A stretch of DNA of 64,000 nucleotides, taken from positions 41,426,602-41,490,601 of the forward strand of contig OX387185.1 of NCBI GenBank assembly GCA_947561395.2. The letters run 5' to 3'. The notes beneath the pieces were generated by a model, which did not search any database, was not told where the DNA came from, and saw only the letters and a list, made by a program, of their open reading frames with translations. Positions 59,514 through 64,000 of the stretch are shown piece after piece. How positions within the stretch are numbered: the first letter of the stretch is position 1; every line of letters starts with the position of its first letter. Origin of the DNA: Buxus sempervirens. Its lineage: Eukaryota > Streptophyta > Magnoliopsida > Buxales > Buxaceae. Both the position numbers and the translations under genes were made by a program.

Positions 59514-60116
59514 TTACACCATAGCCAAGATGGCAACTCCCAGTGCCGTAAGCACATATCCGCATTCATGGCTATTCACAGTACCCCCGCTTGGGATACC
59601 TCTGCCTGGATCAGACCTAGAACCCCCATTGTTAGTACCAGCACCAATGCTGCCACCACCATCACCACTGCCACCACCACCAAAACCGCCCCTATTACCA
59701 CCTCCTGTGGGTGTAGATCCACCACCACGAGCACCAGCACTTCCCCCTCTAGATCCACCACCACTAGTACCGCTTCTGCCCCGTAATTTCCTCCTGTAGA
59801 TCCACCACCAGCACTTCCTCCCCTAGATCCACCACCACCCCCACCCCCACCCCCCCAACAACAGAAGCCTTGATACTCAGTCGTTTCATATCCGTGATTG
59901 ATTTTTCATGCATAAAACCTGCGCCACCCCCTCATCAAGAATTTGACGAATATTATGAGTAATATAGCATTGCATGGAATATGAGGCATCATCATCAATG
60001 GTGTTTCTATTTAGAACAGGGAATGGGTTTCTACTTTCTAGATATATAAAATACATGAATGAACGAGGCTCAAGAAGCTTGAAAAGAAAAAGGACAAGAA
60101 GAAGTGCTCCTTTCAT
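59514..60116 (-). pseudogene. Glycine-rich secreted protein, two frameshifts
   Basis: Read from the ATG at 60116: a signal-peptide-like start MKGALLLVLFLFKLLEP, then a short acidic region (NTIDDDASYSMQCYITHNIR), then a shift of frame near 59905, HGYETTEYQGFCCWGGGGG and GGGSRGGSAGGGS repeats, a second shift near 59785, more Gly/Ser repeats (GGGGSGDGGGSIGAG), and a hydrophobic tail ECGYVLTALGVAILAMV before TAA at 59514. The layout fits a secreted or membrane-anchored cell-wall glycine-rich protein. The two shifts may be real decay or errors in GC-rich homopolymers. The proline-rich plus-strand frames here are antisense shadows. Confidence 0.6.
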
Positions 60117-60429
60117 CGTCTCTTCCGTGATATCACAAAATTCTTGGAGAAAACTGTACATGCAGATTGCTAACTTTGCTTTTAAATATAGAGAAAAGCA
60201 ATTTGGGAAATGGACAATAAGCTACAATAGTACTGAATAACAATTAGTTTGGAAAAGTGACATGTCTTAGTAACATTGACTTTTCCAAACTTATTTTTAT
60301 AAAAACGTTCGAAAAGTGATCTTTTTAATAATTTTCCATTAATTATATCCCATTTTTGGATGAGAATACTGAAGATTTCATTAAATAGGAACCAAACGAT
60401 CAATACAATGACCACCTATATCAGCCAAA

Positions 60430-60790
60430 ATATAATAAGACAAACAGCTAGAAGGATTTTTAACCCAAATTAAGCACAGGAATAGTAATCTAAAGCAAAA
60501 TTGGCTAAGAAATCCACCGCTTGATTAACCTCTCAAAAAATGTGGGATATCTGAACCTCTAGAAAATTTGCAAGTAAATTTGAATTTGAGATAGAATGTC
60601 TTTGATCTTCCAAGGGGGATGAAGAGTTAGTTAACATGAGATGGATAAGCGTAGCTGAATCACCTTCCACTTGTATCCTCAAACAGCCAATTTCCGTTGC
60701 AAGAGTTGAGACTTCTAATGCTGCAAATGCCTCTGCTTCCAAAAATTATTTTGCACCGAGTTCTAGTGCAAAGCCTCCCACGCTTTAAGA
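60430..60790 (-). mobile_element. L1 LINE RNase H domain remnant
   Basis: The minus strand encodes EAEAFAALEVSTLATEIGCL, then RIQVEGDSATLIHLM, and after an in-frame stop EVNQAVDFLANFAL. This is the RNase H fold (RVT_3) at the C-terminus of plant non-LTR retrotransposons. The stop lies where the family has arginine. The upstream reverse transcriptase is absent. Confidence 0.75.
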
Positions 60791-61600
60791 CAAAAGAAAA
60801 CCTAAGAAAAACAAAGTCTTATGACTGTCATGGTCAAACCATGGATCAAAACATTTCAAAGATTCAGAATTTTGCTAACAGATGCGCAGGGGTGGAAATA
60901 CGCCGGGCCAAGTCAGGCTTGCCGGGTTAGTACAAGGCCTTAGAGCCCTAGTTCATGCCCAAACCTAAGTCCAGCCCTAAAAGATGGAACAGGCAGGGCC
61001 TAGTGTTAAAGTCATAGGCTCGTCGTAGCTTTGACAAGGGATCCACTCCTGCCTTCAGCCGACTAAAGGGAGAAATGTTCGGGAGCCTACCTCCAGTTCA
61101 GTCAACTCATCCGACATCCGAGTTACTGCATAGTGCAGCTCACACAAGTCCAAGAACATCGTGCTCCCTTTTGGAGATAAGTGGTGGGTGTGTGTGTTCC
61201 CCTTCCCCAACTACCCCTAAAATCCCGGCTATGCGTCGTCTAGGCGGTGGCCTGAGACTGATGTAGTAAAATAATAATAATAATAATAAATTGATGCTCG
61301 AAGGTATGTAGTATGTAGCTGGAAAGTCATTTTGACTTGCTTGCTCTTGCTCACAATAAACATATCAAATTTGGGCATATTATTTTGTTCTTTTCTGCCA
61401 ATCAGTGACATGATTAAATTGATATTTTTCGGTCAAGAAGTATGCAATGGCCTTGTTAATTCAAAACCATGGTCATGGCACAATTTATTCAGTCACTCAC
61501 TCGATTAAATGATCTGGGTCTCCCCAGAAGAACAATCACTAGAAGAAAAATAATTGCATAATCTGATTAAAACCAAATTAAACTAATGAATATGAATAAA
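60791..61600. other. Intergenic; possible (TAA)n-tailed retroposon
   Basis: From about 60895 a GGCCTAG-rich segment ends in GGCCTGAGACTGATGTAGT and an (ATA)n run (61267-61290). The simple-repeat tail suggests a retroposon, but no tRNA-like promoter boxes or flanking repeats are clear. Confidence 0.35.
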
Positions 61601-61659
61601 AGACCATGATAATGGAAGCGAAGTTTGGACTGAGGGGAGTCATAGAAGGGAGTTTCTAT

Positions 61660-62297
61660 TTAGGCCTTGGCTGCAAGACCTGCACTGATCTTTTGAATGG
61701 TTGCAACATCGGTTTTGAAAGACTTGGCAAGAATCTCAGCATCAATTCCAGTGGCGAACACACTGGTTGGAACAGAAACAGTTCCAGCATTTGCACTCCC
61801 AAAGGCAGAAAGAGCCAAGGTTGGTTCTTCTGGGTTTGCACTGTACTTATAGTGAATCACTCCCTTGGGGAAAATGAACATGTCCCCAAGTTGCAGAGTT
61901 TGAGTGTAAAGTTGGTTTTTGGTGTCAATAGAACCAGTTAACCTCAAGGCTACCAGCAACAATGAAGAGAAGTTCGCTGCACGGGGATGGGTGTGAGGGG
62001 GGTTGACACCACCTGCAGGGAACTGGAGTACTTACTGCAAGGGAGACACTCTGACCATTGAAAGCTGGGAACTCTAACCAAGCTGGCCTGTCACCTTGAA
62101 GGTTGGTGGTATTTTGGCGTTAATTACACCGCACATTCCAGTGAAGGTGAAGAAATTTCCATCAACAACACTGGAGTTTGCTGGGACTATAAAGTCAGAG
62201 ATGATGTTTGGATCTCTTGCTTTTGCCATCCAAGAGGTGGCCATCAAATCAAAACAGATGGAATGAACAATACAGGTTTGAGCAAGTTCTGGGCCAT
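61660..62297 (-). pseudogene. GLP: Germin-like protein gene with multiple frameshifts
   Basis: The start MAQNLLKPVLFI (ATG at 62297) is a signal peptide, but the frame shifts before ATSWMAKARDPNIISDF. It continues IVPANSSVVDGNFFTFTGM to about 62080, shifts again before EFPAFNGQSVSLAV, shifts more than twice around the cupin metal site (NPPHTHPRAAELLF, about 61960-62030), and is open again from GSIDTKNQLYTQTLQLGDMF through FPKGVIHYKY to the stop at 61660. The family is of extracellular manganese-binding cupins of about 210 residues. The single-exon length (638 bp) is normal, so decay is by small indels. A TATA box (62375-62384) remains. Clustered assembly errors are an alternative. Confidence 0.85.
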
Positions 62298-62374
62298 GGT
62301 TGGTATACTGCAATACGGTGTTGAAGGTGAAAGAACAACTGATGTTTCTTTGTATTGATTGGTTTTACTTGACC

Positions 62375-62384
62375 ATATATTTAT
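62375..62384 (-). promoter_or_regulatory. TATA box of the germin-like gene
   Basis: TATAAATATA on the minus strand, about 80 bp upstream of the former start codon. The spacing suits a short leader. Confidence 0.65.
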
Positions 62385-62824
62385 AGATGCATGGTTAAAG
62401 AGTGAGCCTTCCTTGTGGTGATATAACCAATGTAAAATTGTAAATTCAGAGGCCAGCCAGCATTGTTTGATGTTCACTTTGCTTTGATCATTTTTGTTAT
62501 TTTCCTTTGGATCGAGGTGAATCATGAACAACCAATTTATAGATGAAGTTGTTCACAAGTACAGTTGTTATCACACTGTCACAAGAAATATGATTCATTA
62601 GAAAGAAAAAAAAAATAGGGGTTTGGTTCTTGAGTCAATTCTAGACTGAAAAATTACGATTTAGACACTAATTACACCTAGAGGTGAATAGGTGTAGCAC
62701 GGCGGAATTAAAGATTTTCTACTAATTAAAGAAAAGTTCTTAATTAATAGGCATGAATAAGTCCTCAAAGTAATTCCAGAAAATTAAATAATGAATCAAA
62801 AGTAATTAACAAGCCACACAAATT
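62385..62824. other. Intergenic / retrotransposon debris
   Basis: No gene. The stretch near 62676-62715 (ACACCTAGAGGTGAATAGG) resembles untranslated sequence of LTR retrotransposons, but I cannot place it firmly. Confidence 0.35.
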
Positions 62825-64000
62825 GTAACGCACCAAACTCGGGTCAATGCAAACCGGCACCTGACCCGAATCTGGTTCTCTACTATAACAACCCGAATCC
62901 AGTTTAACAACCGAATCTGAGATGCTACTAGGCCCATATCAAACAATCATCATAATAAACCAGACTGAAGAATTAAATAATTCATTTATTAATAACTATC
63001 AGAGTGCGGAAACAACAATGTGCGGAAGTGTAACCTAATATCATCATAAATATGGAATAAAACAAAACCATCCAATTCCAATAAAATCAAGTCTGGTATC
63101 AATGGTTACTAGAATTCTCAATCTCTCAGATACATCAAAGCCAAATAAATAAATAAAACTGTCAAAAGTCTCATAGAATCATCTCTCCTCAACCTCAAAT
63201 CAAGTCTGGGTAATAGTACTCCTCCGGCGAAAAATCAGTCAAATCTGCCTGGAAATCCTCAATATGATCCCCCTCTCTCACGTATCAACTGAAAAAATAA
63301 GATAAAGAGGTAGGGTGAGATACGAATATCTCAGTAGGCAACACATGCATGCTATAAATAGTTCATATAGATGAAATAGATATTCATGCACGATTAAGCA
63401 GTTACGGATAAGCAGGCTCGTATAAACATTCGTAACGAATATGAAATACAACACAGAATGTAAACAATTTTAAGAATCAGAGAACAGTAGTATTTATATC
63501 AAGAATCAAGATCCCAAATTCAACAGCATAATCCAAATGAAACCAGAATGTACTAAATAGTCGCATCCAAACAAAATATATCAACTACATGCTTCCAGCA
63601 TGTGACAAGATAATAAGAACCAGTGATCATGATTTTAATGTCATTGTAGAACTCACAAAGAAAGATAAACCTTTTTTAGATGACTCTCGACCATATGTTA
63701 TACCACCGTGTGGCTTAAGGGCGACAATACTAATGATACTCATACCCAAGACATCTCCTTAGATAAGAGTCGTAGTCATCGACTTATTGCACACGACTCA
63801 ACCGAGTTGGCATGAACCACTAACATGCAGCACCGAAATCAATACATGGAGATGGCAGCTGATCCACATGTACAGGGAATCACCAGCAACGCATCGGAGT
63901 GTCCCTTCAGACATAGGACCCTCTAGTGCAAACTAACTTGCAAAGGAAGCGCGCTCGCACAAGGGAGTAACTCAACCCAAATGAAATATCCCTTAGCTAT
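62825..64000 (-). mobile_element. Gypsy-type LTR, cut by the window end
   Basis: Begins TGTAACGCACCAAACTCGGG, a common terminus of plant gypsy LTRs, and on the minus strand contains the ACTGAGATATTCGTATCTCACC...TTTTTTCAGTTGATACG arrangement that also occurs in the LTR at 17066-21728 (TTGAGATTTATTCTCACTCC...TTTTTCAGGTATTC). It is therefore a related LTR in the opposite orientation. The far end lies outside the window. Confidence 0.65.

Noticed and set aside
59494-59799. Proline-rich and threonine-rich frames on the plus strand
   Set aside because: They are antisense to the glycine-rich protein on the minus strand, whose signal peptide and tail make it the more credible gene.
60895-61290. SINE with (TAA)n tail
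   Set aside because: No recognisable A and B promoter boxes and no clear flanking repeats.
1-64000. CRISPR arrays, operons, ribosome binding sites
   Set aside because: Not expected in plant nuclear DNA, and the regular repeats seen are minisatellites or transposon repeats.

Overview
The window is nuclear DNA from a flowering plant, almost certainly a eudicot and probably a woody perennial (the species cannot be named from this sequence). The signs are AT-rich intergenic DNA, short GT-AG introns, plant-specific receptor-kinase, CC-NBS-LRR, F-box and germin-like families, and many degraded plant transposons (hAT, Mutator, CACTA, Harbinger, Ty3/gypsy LTRs, RTE and L1 LINEs). Few genes are intact; most of the sequence is repeats, relics and nested insertions.

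Left part (1-13.9 kb). A small non-autonomous CACTA element (2390-4162) and a perfect 49-bp foldback (5082-5243) precede an intact two-exon LRR receptor kinase on the minus strand (9174-5769). Beyond it are a short LRR-coding relic, a non-autonomous hAT element (9827-13313) carrying a nested 2.4-kb solo LTR (10583-12994), and a duplicated promoter-like segment resembling the kinase promoter. Together these look like the remains of a second, tandem kinase gene.

Middle part (14-23 kb). An array rich in ACTTGTAC (16.09-17.07 and 21.73-22.33 kb) is split by a 4.66-kb gypsy-like LTR. That LTR is itself invaded by a hAT element (17388-18902) carrying a MADS-box exon of the SVP/AGL24 type. A 5'-truncated retroposon sits in the right half of the array.

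Segmental duplication (23.3-36.4 kb). Two intact copies of an F-box gene (SKIP28-like), each with two exons, lie in tandem on the minus strand. A third unit is truncated and keeps only the 3' flank. Because the copies are paralogous, one copy supplies the empty site for insertions in another. This confirms a solo LTR, a Harbinger-like element, a hAT-like element and two very small retroposition scars.

37-49 kb. A decayed RTE LINE, exon 1 of a dynein light chain gene (second exon not found), an intact two-exon gene of the Arabidopsis At3g17950 type, GGGTT-rich hAT-like elements, and three small Mutator-type foldback MITEs.

Right part (49.7-64 kb). A complete single-exon CC-NBS-LRR resistance gene (49772-53935), the 5' end of a second CACTA element, and then a run of broken genes: an ACC oxidase fragment with a stop at its first splice junction, one coiled-coil exon, a glycine-rich protein with two frameshifts, an L1 RNase H remnant, and a germin-like gene with several frameshifts. 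The window ends inside a gypsy-type LTR.

The intact genes do not form a pathway. The two immune-type receptors (cell surface and intracellular) are separate loci. All functions are inferred by reading the encoded proteins; no database search was possible.
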